Counted from the first letter of the stretch, positions 34,360 to 44,905 are shown. The stretch is DNA of 64,000 nucleotides from Cheiracanthium punctorium (GCA_038373885.1 JAWZYV010000169.1:558001-622000), one strand, 5' to 3'. The notes: generated by a model from the sequence alone, not told the origin. Program-made: numbers and translations.

Positions 34360-35145
34360 GACTATGAGATAGAGACTAAAGACCAAATCATATCGCTTTA
34401 TTTTTCTGACACACCACTCACGCAGTGTGAAATAGCTCGTAGGCTTGGTATTTCACGCTCTACTGTTCAGTATTACATCGTTAAATATCAGAAGAATATA
34501 CCCGGGACTGTTGTTCAAGGCCGCGCTGGCCGTCCTCGCCAGTTGTCTGATCCGGAAGAAAGTCATCGTGAAACTAACCGTCTATTTATGCAAAGAAAAA
34601 GGGAAGATCCAGATTTTCGTGCTCAAGAAGCGGAATCCAAATCCAGAAGACAAGACAGAAAACGTTTACGACTCTGTCTAGATATACCATCGAAAAGACC
34701 AAGAACAGATACTGATCTAAGTGTAAGGTGTGAAGAACTAGAATTTCGTAAATTAGCTGAGAAATTTTTCGAAGCTGTTGCTGATGGTCCAATCCACCAA
34801 TGCTATTGTTGTGATCGACTGTGGTTCAAAAAGTCAATAAGAACCCATTCCAAAACAACTTTACTGTCCAAAGGAGCGACAACGGACTTTATAAAACTAG
34901 TCTTTTACAAAGATATCGGTGATATTGGCAAATTTTGCAAAACATGTTACGATTGTTTGATTAAATTGACAATACCAGAATTAGCTATAAGCAATGGCTT
35001 CGAATTCCCCGAAATACCGGATTGTTTAAAATACTTGACACCACTGGAAGAACGGTTGGTTTCTCCCCGTTTAATTTACATGCAAATACATCCTGTACAT
35101 GGCTGCCAATACAAATTAAAAGGTTCTGTCAAAAAACCTCTTTAG
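34360..35145 (+). pseudogene. Chimeric frame: Tc1 HTH fused to Helitron DUF6570
   Basis: An open frame of about 260 codons with no upstream ATG; the first in-frame ATG is at about 34588. Residues from 34384 to 34545 are a Tc1-type helix-turn-helix (EIARRLGISRSTVQYYIV) followed by a GRAGRPRQLSD linker. From 34546 the same frame continues without a break into sequence typical of the N-terminal part of Helitron replicase-helicase proteins: DPDFRAQEAESKSRRQ, then a DUF6570-like region with CYCCDRLWFKKS, CKTCYDCL, LAISNGFEFPEIPDCL and LTPLEERLVSPRLIYMQIHP. It stops at TAG (35143-35145) within a 16-bp inverted repeat, just where the Helitron protein would normally continue with its Rep domain. A truncated Helitron fragment captured by, or inserted into, a Tc1 is the simplest reading. 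The rest of a Tc1 transposase resumes at about 35935. Confidence 0.75.
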
Positions 35146-35152
35146 CGGAGGG
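35137..35152. repeat. 16-bp inverted repeat, right copy
   Basis: CCTCTTTAGCGGAGGG pairs exactly with 34266-34281 across 855 bp. It overlaps the end of the chimeric frame. Confidence 0.8.
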
Positions 35153-35934
35153 GAAACTAATTTCAGCTGAAGGCTGAATATTTTTTTTTTTTTATTTGCG
35201 ACCGCTAAAACATGAGATATTGTTTGAATCGAATCATTTTTCTTGGGCAGTAAATTTTGGGACATAAAAAATTTCTTTTAAACCTTTTTGGCTGTTGCCC
35301 TGAACATTAACCAAAAATATAATTTGTGATTTTAGAATACATGGGGTCCGGACATAGCTATTATTTATTCTAAAAACAACATTCGAGTAGTCTCTTCTGC
35401 GAAACTAACGCAGAATGTATCGTTTAGTTAGTTGTAAGGCACCCGCTGAAAAATAATGCGTTTAGCAAACACATTTTATTTTATATGCACAAAACGTTTA
35501 GCAGAACGGTATATTGTTGCTTTAAATCATATTATCCTAAAAAATGTACCAACACGACGTATTATTTATAACCAATAACTTTTTTCTTCGTTTCTCCTCC
35601 TGAAACACTCACTTTCAACGTTTAAATCCTCCATGGTTCAACAGAAGGAAGTACCTTATTTATTTTAATCTCAGGGATAATGTTAAACTGCGTAACATTG
35701 AAGAATTTTTTAGAGCTGCATAACATGCGACTAAATGCAATGACGTAAATTGTGTGGCAGAGTTTATGAATCTTGCGCAAGTTTTAATTTATGACATCAA
35801 CTTTTTGAGTGCCGTAAAAGAAATCCCAGTTAGTAAAGTCAGTACAGTTCACTTAGTCATCTGACTTATTTCACGCAGCAGTTTTTTTAACGGAGTATTA
35901 CTGAAACTTCCCACACAAAAGTTTTTTCTTTACA
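35153..35934. other. AT-rich insert without recognised gene
   Basis: This lies between the Helitron fragment and the Tc1 catalytic region. I recognise no motif and find no termini. Confidence 0.4.
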
Positions 35935-36341
35935 CAGAATTGCTGGAGGAAATAATGTCTGCTTCGACAATTTTTCGACGTCTGCTGCATCGTACTCCTT
36001 TATACAGGATCCACGTCACACGAAATCATCGACGCTTGCAGCTGCAATTAGCCATTGAACATAGAATTTGTGGTGAAGATAGGCAACAAGTGGTGTTCTC
36101 TGACAAATCCCGCTTTAATTTGTGGCATCATGATGGCCGCATTCATGTTAGACGCTATGCTGGTGAACGATACCTTCCGAAGTGCATTATGGAACGTCAT
36201 AGAAGATGTACTATCTCGGGTTCGACTGCGTAGCATGGACGATCTCAGTTGCTACGAATTGTGGATTATCTGAACAGCGATAAGTACATCAGAGAATGCT
36301 GGAGCCCGAAGTCGTTCTTTTCCTTCAATGCACTCATGGAT
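35935..36341 (+). pseudogene. Tc1-like transposase, catalytic part 1
   Basis: The frame gives LLEEIMSASTIFRRLLHRTP, IHVTRNHRRLQLQLAIEHR and VVFSDKSRFNLWHHDGRIHV, which carries the first catalytic Asp; the adjacent Glu of the usual DESRF is Lys here. It continues through RYAGERYLP and, after a frame change near 36230, LRIVDYLNSDKYIRE. It is the middle of a Tc1 transposase whose N-terminal helix-turn-helix probably is the one at 34384-34545. It is broken by a SINE at 36357. Confidence 0.8.
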
Positions 36342-36356
36342 CTATCTTTCAGCAGG
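36341..36356. repeat. SINE target site duplication, left
   Basis: TCTATCTTTCAGCAGG, repeated exactly at 36586-36601. Confidence 0.9.
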
Positions 36357-36585
36357 TATTGTGTTGTGGGATTAAGGCCAATTATCTTCACGAGGGATCT
36401 AGGCCTGTGGGTGGGGTGCACCCCGAGGGGGTCTTTCTAAAAGGTCCTAACCAGTATTTACGCTGAGTTTCGGAAAAAACCACGGAAAACTCCGAAAGGT
36501 TAGGTCGGTGGACGCGACCTGGTTTCGAACCAGGCACCTTCCGTCTCTTAGTCCAGTGCGCAATGCACTTTGCCACTGGTGAGGC
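36357..36585 (-). mobile_element. tRNA-derived SINE
   Basis: 229 bp inserted in the Tc1 transposase with an exact 16-bp target duplication. On the minus strand the head (about 36585 to 36500) has a tRNA-like layout: AGTGGCAAAGTGCATTGCGC as A-box region and GGTTCGAAACC as a perfect B box, embedded in CCTGG...CCAGG like a T arm. The body is unrelated to tRNA. The long target duplication shows mobilisation by a LINE endonuclease and reverse transcriptase. It is not a functional tRNA gene, since the acceptor ends do not pair. Confidence 0.88.
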
Positions 36586-36900
36586 TCTATCTTTCAGCAG
36601 GATAATGCCCGCCCACATGCGACAAGAAATGTGCAAGACTTCTTTTCAGCAGAAAACATACAGTTTCTTTCATGGTCTGCTTATTCGCGGTATATATCAT
36701 CTATTGAACATGTGTGGGATTTCATTGTTTGGCGTCTCGTTCATGATCCTCGTCCTACAGCTTCTGCATATGAACTTTCGGTAAGCCTACAAGAAATGCC
36801 GAATGCTCTTCTTCAAGGATGCATTCAAAATCACTTTGACTCTATGCCACGTCGTATTGCAACACTTATTGCAGCGCACGATGACCACACAAAATACTGA
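36586..36900 (+). pseudogene. Tc1-like transposase, catalytic part 2
   Basis: This resumes the transposase after the SINE: FQQDNARPHATRNVQDFF with the second catalytic Asp, then LSWSAYSRYISSIEHVWDFI with the third catalytic Glu, then MPRRIATLIAAHDDHTKY and TGA. It is in frame from the SINE target duplication to the stop, which shows this half decayed little. Spacing of D and E fits DD34E. The first 16 bases are the duplicated SINE target. Confidence 0.82.
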
Positions 36901-37089
36901 TATGAGACTTTGTTTCTTTGCTTTGAAAATTTTATCTTTTATATGTACTAATACAAGTCATTTGTGCATCAAATTTCATTTGATTCTGAAGATTCCTCCA
37001 TGGTGTAGCATTTTTTTACAAACAGAAGCTTACATATATTGCATTGATATATCGACCATAAACTGTACTTGCATGGTATATATATACTA

Positions 37090-37850
37090 CTGTGAAAGAC
37101 CGAAATTGGAGAACGTCGACTCTCACCGGTGAAAGTCAACACAGATCAAATACGTCGGTGAAAGACCGAATGTTTTCTCCCATTCTACTACATTCGGACT
37201 ACAACCCGTGTATGTCGACAAGCATAGATATACTTCGTCGGAGGTCAAGAAGAGAAGATGAGGTCAACAGAATAGCAAAAACATTAGCAAAAATGTTTTT
37301 ATTCTGTTGGGGTAGGTTATTTCCCCACGAATTCATGGTTGTAGAAGAAAAGTCCACTGCAGTATAGATACCAAGCTCTTTATTGCTAAACGTAAAACTA
37401 AAATCTTATTTCTTAATGTTTATCTAATTACAAATTCTATCACTATTAAGAAGGCAAGGAATATCGAGCACCCTTTCTTTTCTAACACTAGAATATCTAA
37501 ATCTCTGGCTGCCCTTTAAGTCTACCATGGCACTTAACTTCTTTGCATTTAGTCCAGAAGCGAAAACTACTGTACAGAGTGACGAACCTCACCGCGGTTA
37601 GTCACCCCTCTTAGCAAGAAAACCGAAAATACTTCACCATTGGGACATTTTATCGCACCTGAAGGTAAGAAAATGCAAACCTCCGACATATTCAACATTC
37701 ACCACTAGAGCACGGTGAATGCCGTTATTTGATGGTGTAAGTGAGAAAGAAGGATATTTAGCAAATATTTCGGACATACACCAAGCGACTATGTGAATGT
37801 TGACATTCACCGGTGAAAGTCGACATTCTCCAGACTTCGGTCTTTCACGG
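37090..37850. mobile_element. Non-autonomous TIR element, TA target
   Basis: Arms of about 50 bp (CTGTGAAAGACCGAA...CACCGGTGAAAGTCAACA and the inverted TGTTGACATTCACCGG...TTCGGTCTTTCACGG) bound 761 bp, with TA on both outer sides (37088-37089 and 37851-37852). A further internal GTGAAAGACCGAATG block lies at 37162. No transposase is recognised. It abuts the second MITE at 37864 by only about a dozen bases. Confidence 0.8.
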
Positions 37851-37863
37851 TAGAATATACATA

Positions 37864-38034
37864 GGGATGGACGCGAGACGACTTTTTGCGAGACGAGACA
37901 GAGATTTACAGCTTTTTTGCGAGACGAGACAAGCATTTTTAACATTATGATATAGGGATTTTTGCGAGACGAGACAAGCTTTTCGGCTGTTTTGCGAGAC
38001 GCGAGACTCCGATTTTTCGTCTCGCGTCCATCCC
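37864..38034. mobile_element. MITE copy 2, GCGAGACGAGAC-rich
   Basis: 171 bp between TA dinucleotides. Ends GGGATGGACGCGAGACGA and TCGTCTCGCGTCCATCCC are perfect inverted repeats. Its sequence is nearly collinear with 29763-29935, with a few substitutions and small indels. The intact termini suggest it is the younger of the two. Confidence 0.92.
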
Positions 38035-38861
38035 TAAATATACATTAATAATCATAACGAATTATAGAAGTTCTATGATAAACTCTTTAAAAATTTTGAT
38101 ATTTTAAATTTTAAATTTTATTTAGACACTCTCATTATTTTATATATCCACATATACATTTTTAAAAATTGATTCATTTAATTTCAATTATTACTTTTTT
38201 TCTCTTTTCCTGTTGATCATTTTGGCTGTATTACTCCTACCTCTGTTCATTACTTGGTGAGTCCCACTTGATTTTTTCCATCATTTTTTTATTATTGCAT
38301 TTTTAAAATTATTTTAATTTTATGTAATTCTCCATAATTATTTCGTTTTATAATTTATCTTTTTAATTAAATGTTTCTTGCTGCAGTTTCATTATGTTAT
38401 TTCCAGTTCTATGGTGGCAATTTCTGATTCCGAATTCTCTTATTAGTATCTTCCTCGGACTTTTCCACATTGTTTAGGTCATTTCCATTCTATTTTCAAT
38501 ACCAATGGTCGTGCCCCTTGATTGAATTTCATACCTCTTTTTCTATGCAACCTCCAGAAACCTTCCTATTTTTGATTCTTTTATATATGTATTTATCTAG
38601 TGGTAGCACCTGAAGAGAGAGCTAGTAAATACAAATGTTATCCCCTTTCCGATTCACAGTTATGCTTATGATAGCTCACGTGGTTTCAGTGCATGTGATA
38701 CGGCTTGCCATTTCATTTATTTCATAAAGTATCGGACTTTTCTTGCTGTATTCGGTTTAAGGTTTTTAAAAATTTATTTATTTACTTATTTTTTTGAGGA
38801 TACAATTGCTCGTTGGTTATTGGATGGATATCCATATTTCGTAAGTTTAGCAGTTTTACGA

Positions 38862-38868
<7 letters not shown>

Positions 38869-38899
<31 letters not shown>
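38869..38899. repeat. (TA)n microsatellite
   Basis: Alternating TA run ending exactly at the 3' terminus of the minus-strand Helitron; a further TA run follows the other end at 41434. Confidence 0.95.
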
Positions 38900-38900
<1 letters not shown>

Positions 38901-38949
38901 TAGCTGAAGTACCCGTTCTTCGCACGGGAATGAATGGACTTTTTGATAT

Positions 38950-40100
38950 TACGATTTGTGGTGATTACTATTCATTGTAATAAACAGATATAGCAAAGTG
39001 GATATCGCGTTATATTGTGTCCAATAATCATGCATACCGAATTGCAAGGCAATCGTTTGTACGGTGCAGAAGGCCATGCGGCGTAGCGCAATCTAGTGGC
39101 GAGTTTTAGCAAAACGGATACGTCGAAAATATTTTTCGCATTCAGATATCGATGTATACGAATTTTCATGACTATCGGCTGGACAGTCCTGAAGTTCATG
39201 TGTTGACGCGACATCTAGTGGCAAGTTATAGGAAAATGGATAGCGCCAAACTCTTCCCCGTGTTCAAATATCTATGTATACCTATTTTCATAGCGATTAT
39301 TTGCACAGTCAAGAAGTGATACACTGCAGGGCCATCTAGTGGTTCAATAAAGTAATGATTTGCTACAGCGCCGTCAAGTGGCGAGTTATAGCAAAATGGA
39401 TAACGCCAAAATATTCTCATTGTTCAAATAGCTATGTATACTGATTTTCATAGCGACCGTGTTCAACTATCTATGCATACCAATTTTCATAACGATCATT
39501 TGCACAGTCAAGAAGTGATACACTGCAGGGCCATCTAGTAGTTAATTAAAGTAATGATTTGCTACAGCGCCATCAAGTGGCGAGTTATAGCAAAATGGAT
39601 AACGCCAAAATATTCTCATTGTTCAAATAGCTATGTATACTGATTTTCATAGCGACCGTTTGAATGGTCAAGAATTTGGCCTGCTGCAGCGTCATCTAGT
39701 GGCGAGTTAAAATAATAATGCATTGCAGTGTCATCTAGTGGTGAGTAACATCAAAAGGAACGCAGTTAGAATATATTCTTCGTGCTCAAATGTGTAAGTA
39801 TAAAAAATTTTATGCCGATCGATCGAACGGTATAGAAGTTGATGCTTTGCAGCGCCATTTAGCGGCAAGTTACAGCAAAATGGATAGTGAAAAATATTCT
39901 CCGTGTTCTAATATTCGCGTGTACCAAATTTCATCGAAATCGGTTGGACGATATTCGCATAGCAAACGGCTAAACGGAATAGAATTCAACGTTGTGCTGC
40001 GGCACCAAGTGGCAAGTTAAGGAAAACGGATAGCATAAAAACCTTCTCCATCATAAAAGACTTAGGTGAACCAAATTTCATCGTGCAACGGTGCTCAACG
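38950..40100 (-). repeat. Degenerate tandem units with CATCTAGTGGCGAGTT
   Basis: Blocks GCCATCTAGTGGCGAGTTA, AGCAAAATGGATA(A/G)CG, ATTCTCATTGTTCAAATA, GTATACTGATTTTCATAGCG and CAGTCAAGAAGTGAT recur about eight times at roughly 110-160 bp intervals. Two neighbouring units near 39295-39450 and 39490-39650 are almost identical, indicating recent local expansion. Confidence 0.85.
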
Positions 40101-40893
40101 GTTCTGGAGTTTTTCAACCTCATAAACACATACCAACATTCATTTTTATCTATAACCAGTGTTATTATATATACCAGTCTCAAATAAAATCCAGTTTCAA
40201 ATCTAAGCCTCGCCAAAGTGCCAACATACGCCATTTTGCAAGAGTTTTTTCAGGGAATCATTCGAAGCATTGACTTAGCAGCAATCAATATGGGAAATGG
40301 TTCGACCGCCAAAGAGTAGCCAAAGAGAGTTATTTGAAAATTGGAATCCCTTAATACAGCCGATTTTTTTTTAAATTATCAACTATAATGTGTTTTATTC
40401 ATCGTTACTCCAGTACTAATGAGAAGATTTCAATTTTCTGAAATTTGGCGGAATTCCCCCAACTTAAATCAATGTACTCAATTGGCGAGAATTCTGAAGT
40501 TAGATCGCTTGAAATCCCTTAATAACTGCATTATTTCTTCACGGATCATTAAAATTTAACGCTGTATTCTAATAAAACCTTTACACTTGTTTCCAAAAAT
40601 CTATTTCCTTAAGCTCTCAATAAATTGCGCAAAGCCGAAAACTGTGCAAACTGCTAGAACTCACTTACTCAAAATCCATATTTCAGCCATTTTATTTTTT
40701 CGCCAAACTAAAAGAATTTACACATTAGCCTCGGAAATCTTCAATTCTTATTGTTTTGCGTGTAAAGCATTACATTCCTGCTCTGATTTCCCATGCACAC
40801 GATATTATAATTTAAAAAAAAATAACCTGACGAATATAAACTAACAAAAAAAAAATCATTATTATTCTTTTATTTTTACTTTGAGAATTTAAA

Positions 40894-41377
40894 ACATTTT
40901 ATTCGGCAAAATCGCCACACATGGCAACCACGATCCTTATTTCACACTTTTTTCACTACAGGGGTTACAATTACGGAAAGCTTTTTGCGTGAAGAGCATA
41001 AAAATTCTCTTAAATTCCGGGAACGGGTGGACTTTCAAAGTTTTAAAGTGGACTACGATTTATTCTATATTATTTTACATATCTGTGCTAAATTTCAGGC
41101 CGATAGGTTCATTTTTGTGGATTTGTATACGAACGACATTTTATTCGGCAAAATCGCCACACATGGCAACCACGATCCTTATTTCACATTTTTTTCACTA
41201 CAGGGGTTACAATTACGGAAAGATTTTTGCGTGAAGAGCATAAAAAATCTCTTAAATTCCGGGAACGGGTGGACTTTCAAAGTTTTAAAGTGGACTACGA
41301 TTTATTCTATATTATTTTACATATCTGTGCTAAATTTCAGGCCGATAGGCCCATTTTTGTGGATTTGTATACGAATC
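40894..41377 (-). repeat. Two 242-bp tandem units, nearly identical
   Basis: ACATTTTATTCGGCAAAATC starts at 40894 and at 41136; the 242-bp units between differ at only a few positions. The translated frame (REEHKNSLKFRERVDFQSFK) repeats accordingly, but the similarity lies in the DNA unit and no known protein is suggested. Related sequence is at 96-250. Confidence 0.9.
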
Positions 41378-41608
41378 AAATCCACAAACAAACAAACAAA
41401 CAAAGAAACAGAATTTCATTTTTATTTATAAGATATATATATATACATACAGGTTAATTCATAATTCCCTCCCGGGTTTGGAAGGCTTATAAAAATAATA
41501 TATTACGAATACAGCAACAAAGTTGATTGAAGAAAAACTGGAAAAGAAATTACTGGAGAAAGGAACGTTACAAGTTCCGTTTCACAAATTACGAGCTTTT
41601 TGTATATG

Positions 41609-42431
41609 TATATAAAAGTCCTTGACACATTTAAAAAATTCTTAGAAAATCAACATAATGTCGTATGTATAGGCGGTTTGAACAGTAATGCTTCAGAGGT
41701 TCACGATTTATTTATTTATTTATTTATTTTGCCATCGTAAAAAAAGTTACTTCCAAACTGTGTTCATAGTTGGCGCTGTACCGTCACAGGAAGGAAAACA
41801 AATGTGAGGTGCATAATTTTTTTATTAGGCAAAAAGCAATACCTTTCATTACCAGAGTTCAATGTGTGCACCTTTTGGTGCTCGAACCACATTTAAACGG
41901 TACTCAAGTTCATCCCATGTACGGAAGTCATCCATGTTCATGTCTTATACAGCCTCATCCGATCTTCGTGCTCGACTACTTCTTTCCTGTCTGAAACACT
42001 CCCAGTCTCTAAAAAATTTTCATGCTAGGCCAAAATGCTGTTTCGACTCGAGGGGGGGGGGTGGTTCTTAAACATACTGCGATACCTTCTCTGAACTGTA
42101 ATTATGGATTTTGATTCGAAATATCAACCTACGCAATGCGGTTTCTCAGTTGCAGTCGCCAAAGCTAGAATGACTATTCTCGCACAGTCGTTCGCACAGG
42201 ATGTTCGAAACTCGCGAAAAATTCCTATTGGCTATCTTTGTTGAAAACTGAAGATGCAGTGCCATCTATGAACACATTTTGGAAGTAATTTGTTCAAGAT
42301 AATAAATAAATAAGAAAAATAAATTATTGATCGTGTGAAAAATTATTGTGCGAACACTATATTCATACAAAAATTTGTTTCTTTTCTGTGAATTTTTGAA
42401 TTGTGTCAAGGACTTTTGGGACTCCCTGTAT
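41609..42431. mobile_element. Nested TIR element
   Basis: AAAAGTCCTTGACACATTT (left) mirrors AAATTGTGTCAAGGACTTTT-like sequence (right, about 42402-42425), with CAGGGAGTCCC present only at the right end. TA lies on both sides. It contains a GC-rich tract around 41870-42060 with no frame I recognise, and a poly(G) run at 42052. Confidence 0.6.
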
Positions 42432-42554
42432 ATACAAGGTGTGTCATAATTCCCTCCCGTGTTTAAAATTCTTATAAATAATAAAAAACTACCAATACAG
42501 CAAAAAGTTGACTTTACTGGAGAAAGAAACATTGCAAATTTTGTTTCACAAAAA

Positions 42555-42830
42555 ACGGTCTTCATCGTCGTTGGATTGGACGAGGTTCTGACGACGACAA
42601 TCGCCTTCTTCCGTGGCCACCTAGCTCTCCGGACCTAATTCCAGGCGATATTTTTATGGTGTTACATAAAAGATCGTGTGTTCCTGCCAAGGATGCAATT
42701 TACGCCTAAGGATCACAACTGCATTTGCTACCATGTTAAAACGAGTGTGTGAGTGTGGGAAGAATTTGACTTTAGACTTGATATCTGCCGCTTCATGAAA
42801 CAAGGACGGATTACGGAGGCGGGCCCATTT
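42555..42830 (+). pseudogene. Mariner-family transposase C-terminal remnant
   Basis: Frame pieces RRWIGRGSDDDNRLLPWPPS and SPDLIPGDIFMVLHKR match the catalytic C-terminal region of mariner-like transposases (the W-P-P-x-SPDL-x-P-x-D block with the last catalytic Asp), followed after stops by TTAFATMLKRV and a FDFRLDICRF-like segment with frame change. The N-terminal DNA-binding region is missing, removed by deletion or displaced by the nested insertion. Confidence 0.7.
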
Positions 42831-43118
42831 GAAAGAAAAGAAATGAATGTAAAAGATCCTATTTTACTTCCATACAATGAATGTATACGTCAGTCTTCTA
42901 ACTAACCGCCCCGACCGACAAACTAATTGCCTTCCCCCGCCGCATTCCTTACAAAATTAGATTAATCAATCCCTGTCACGAAAGGTTCACATATTGGACT
43001 TTTGTGAAATAAAACTTGTACCCTTTTTTATCTTCAATAAAGTGAACACTTTATACTTGTAATGGCACTGTGTAATTTTTATAATCCATTCGAACCCGGG
43101 AGGGAATTGTGAATAACC

Positions 43119-43122
<4 letters not shown>

Positions 43123-43149
<27 letters not shown>
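43123..43149. repeat. (TA)n microsatellite
   Basis: TA run separating the mariner right end from the next element. Confidence 0.95.
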
Positions 43150-43154
<5 letters not shown>

Positions 43155-43343
43155 CCCAGACAGCACATAAGCTTAAGTCAAGCTTGACATTTCCTTGAAT
43201 TTGACGTATTAATACAAGCGTGACTTTAGCTTGATTTTAGCTTCCGAAAGTGTGCAGTGATGGCGCCATCTGTGAAAGAGAATGGACATTAATTGTCTAG
43301 CGTTCCTCAAATTTGCTGAAAGTTCGTAAAAGATGTGTTTTAT

Positions 43344-43351
43344 TTTATTAC
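43344..43351. repeat. hAT target duplication TTTATTAC (left)
   Basis: Exact 8-bp match with 44015-44022. Confidence 0.85.
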
Positions 43352-44014
43352 CAGTGCCATATTACCGGCAGGGCAAAGGGGGCAACTGCCCAGAGCCTAC
43401 AGATTTTAGGGCCCAAAAACCTTACATCTTACACTTTTGTAGTTTTAAAATAAAATTACAAAGGATAAAAAAAATTCAGAAGTTAAATAATTTTTATAAT
43501 TATAAAGTATGAACAATGAAAATAATTCAAATTACATTTGTATAAATTAATTTAAACTTATTTTTAATTCTTCGAAATGCTCTATATCGATATAGCATAC
43601 CAATATGTAGGAAAATAACTAACCACACTTGTAAAGAGAATTTTTAGCATTAATAAATAGCAAAATTTTTCAATTATTTGTTATTTTAAGAAATATTTAC
43701 AAAAATGACTAAAGTGTTTGTATTCCATACATGTTAGCAAGTGATATAGCATTTCGAAGTAACGTTTAACTGTGTGTTTCTTTGATTTCAGATTACTTAA
43801 CACAAAATTTGTGTTAAGTAAGTAAACCCATTCTTAACAATGGAGAGAATGGGTAAGATAAGAATGGGTAAGATATTTAAAAAACTTTCTGTATGAACCG
43901 ATCATAATCTTTTTTTTTTTTTTTTTTTTTTTTTGAGATGGGGGAGGGGGTTATTGCAAGGGGCCCAATTTTTTTCTTCTGCCCAGGGCCCACAGTTGTC
44001 TTGATCGGGCTCTG
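43352..44014. mobile_element. hAT-type non-autonomous element
   Basis: 663 bp from CAGTGCCATATTACCGG to TTGATCGGGCTCTG, flanked by exact 8-bp duplications TTTATTAC. Subterminal GGGCAACTGCCCAGAGCC and TTCTGCCCAGGGCCCA are partly inverted with respect to each other. The 8-bp duplication and CAG..CTG ends indicate a hAT transposase in trans. A poly(T) run and G-rich tract lie near 43910-43950. Confidence 0.82.
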
Positions 44015-44548
44015 TTTATTACGCACAAAACCTGGACATTAGAACAAGGGGAAGGAATGAATGGGATAAGCCCCTGTGAAGTGTAACACGAGGGGAGTTT
44101 TAGTTTTATTTACATCTAATTAACATTAGTAATTCCATTAACTAATTAAATAGCCCTAAAAATAAATTTTAATATACTTCACTTTATGGGTGGTTCACCA
44201 TAGAATTAAAAAAAAGAAAGATTCTATATTTCCAAATATGGAAATTCTTCAAAATAAAATACAATTATACTACGAAATTGATTTCAAAATCAGTCGTTTG
44301 TCTCGATTTTGGCCAGCAGTATTGCTCATGAGTGTTGCGGTACTGAAAGTTTTAAAACGTGTGCTGCTCTTAAGTTTATATTACGTTTATTTCCCTATTA
44401 GTAGAGTCTCTAAATCACACATAACATTATTTTAATTTTGATGCATCCCATGGAAAAATAAAAAAAAAACAAATAACATATCGCCCACTTATCAATGTGG
44501 CCAGAAAACGGCGTGTTAGTCACTTCAAACTTTAGTCAGAGCTGCGCC

Positions 44549-44725
44549 AGGTTTAGTAGCTGAACGGATAGCGCGCTCGTCTGCCAACCGAAAGGTCCCG
44601 GGTTCTATTCTAGCCACGGACACTTGTTGGAAGCAGATTAAATTAAATTGAAATTTCAGCGTAGAGGGGAAAATGCGTGGCAAAGTATAATATGTGCGGC
44701 GGGTTTGGCGCCCAGTGTATTTAGG
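44549..44725 (+). mobile_element. tRNA-derived SINE
   Basis: GTAGCTGAACGGATAGCGCG resembles a tRNA D-arm with A box, and CCCGGGTTCTATTCTAGC holds a B box (GGTTCTATTC, one change from consensus) at tRNA-like spacing. A non-tRNA body follows. The ends are not clear and no target duplication was found. Confidence 0.7.
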
Positions 44726-44729
44726 AAAC

Positions 44730-44905
44730 TTTTTAAGCTTGAAATTAAGCTTGAAATGAGCTTGATTCAAGCTTGAAATGTCAAGCTTAATGCAAGCTGA
44801 GCAAGTGTAAACTAGAACACTTGATTCAAGCTTGCATTAAGCTTACACGCTTGAAATTTTCAAGCTTATTGACTTGATAAATCAAGCTTGCTGCAAGTTT
44901 GATGC
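44730..44905. repeat. AAGCTTG / CAAGCTT cluster
   Basis: About ten AAGCTTG-type heptamers in both orientations within 175 bp, forming several possible hairpins, next to the right terminal repeat of the element at 43155-44925. Confidence 0.85.

Larger units (their letters stand above)
38900..41433 (-). mobile_element. Helitron-like element inserted in a TA repeat
   Basis: On the minus strand it starts TCTTATAAATAAAAATG (41433 downward), preceded by A, and ends GGGTACTTCAGCTAG followed by T at 38899. A hairpin, CCCGTGCGAAGAACGGG, lies about 11 nt before the end. Both flanks are the same TA repeat, as expected for insertion between A and T. The end sequence closely resembles that of the element at 5384-6678. 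It encodes no Rep/helicase. Interior: two tandem-repeat blocks. Confidence 0.8.
41450..43122 (+). mobile_element. Mariner-type element(s) with nested insertion
   Basis: The left end CAGGTTAATTCATAATTCCC with TCCCGGGTT and the right end (inverted) CAGGGTTATTCACAATTCCC with TCCCGGGTT are matching terminal repeats beside TA. A second left-end copy occurs at about 42435 (CATAATTCCCTCCCGTGTTT), followed by transposase remains. Between the two left ends lies another TIR element (41609-42431). So this is at least two mariner copies or a rearranged one, interrupted by a nested element. Confidence 0.7.

Noticed and set aside
36500..36583. tRNA gene on the minus strand
   Set aside because: The B box is perfect, but acceptor arms do not pair and the sequence is the head of a SINE bounded by 16-bp target duplications.
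38950..40100. Satellite or centromeric array
   Set aside because: The units are few, degenerate and contained within Helitron ends, so local expansion inside a transposon is a better explanation.
40985..41457. Open frames of 148 and 81 codons with a repeated RERVDFQSFKVDY peptide
   Set aside because: The peptide repeat simply follows the 242-bp DNA duplication inside a Helitron-like element; several frames are open at once and no protein family is suggested.
44555..44625. tRNA gene on the plus strand
   Set aside because: A- and B-box-like segments are present, but no complete cloverleaf could be drawn and a SINE body follows.
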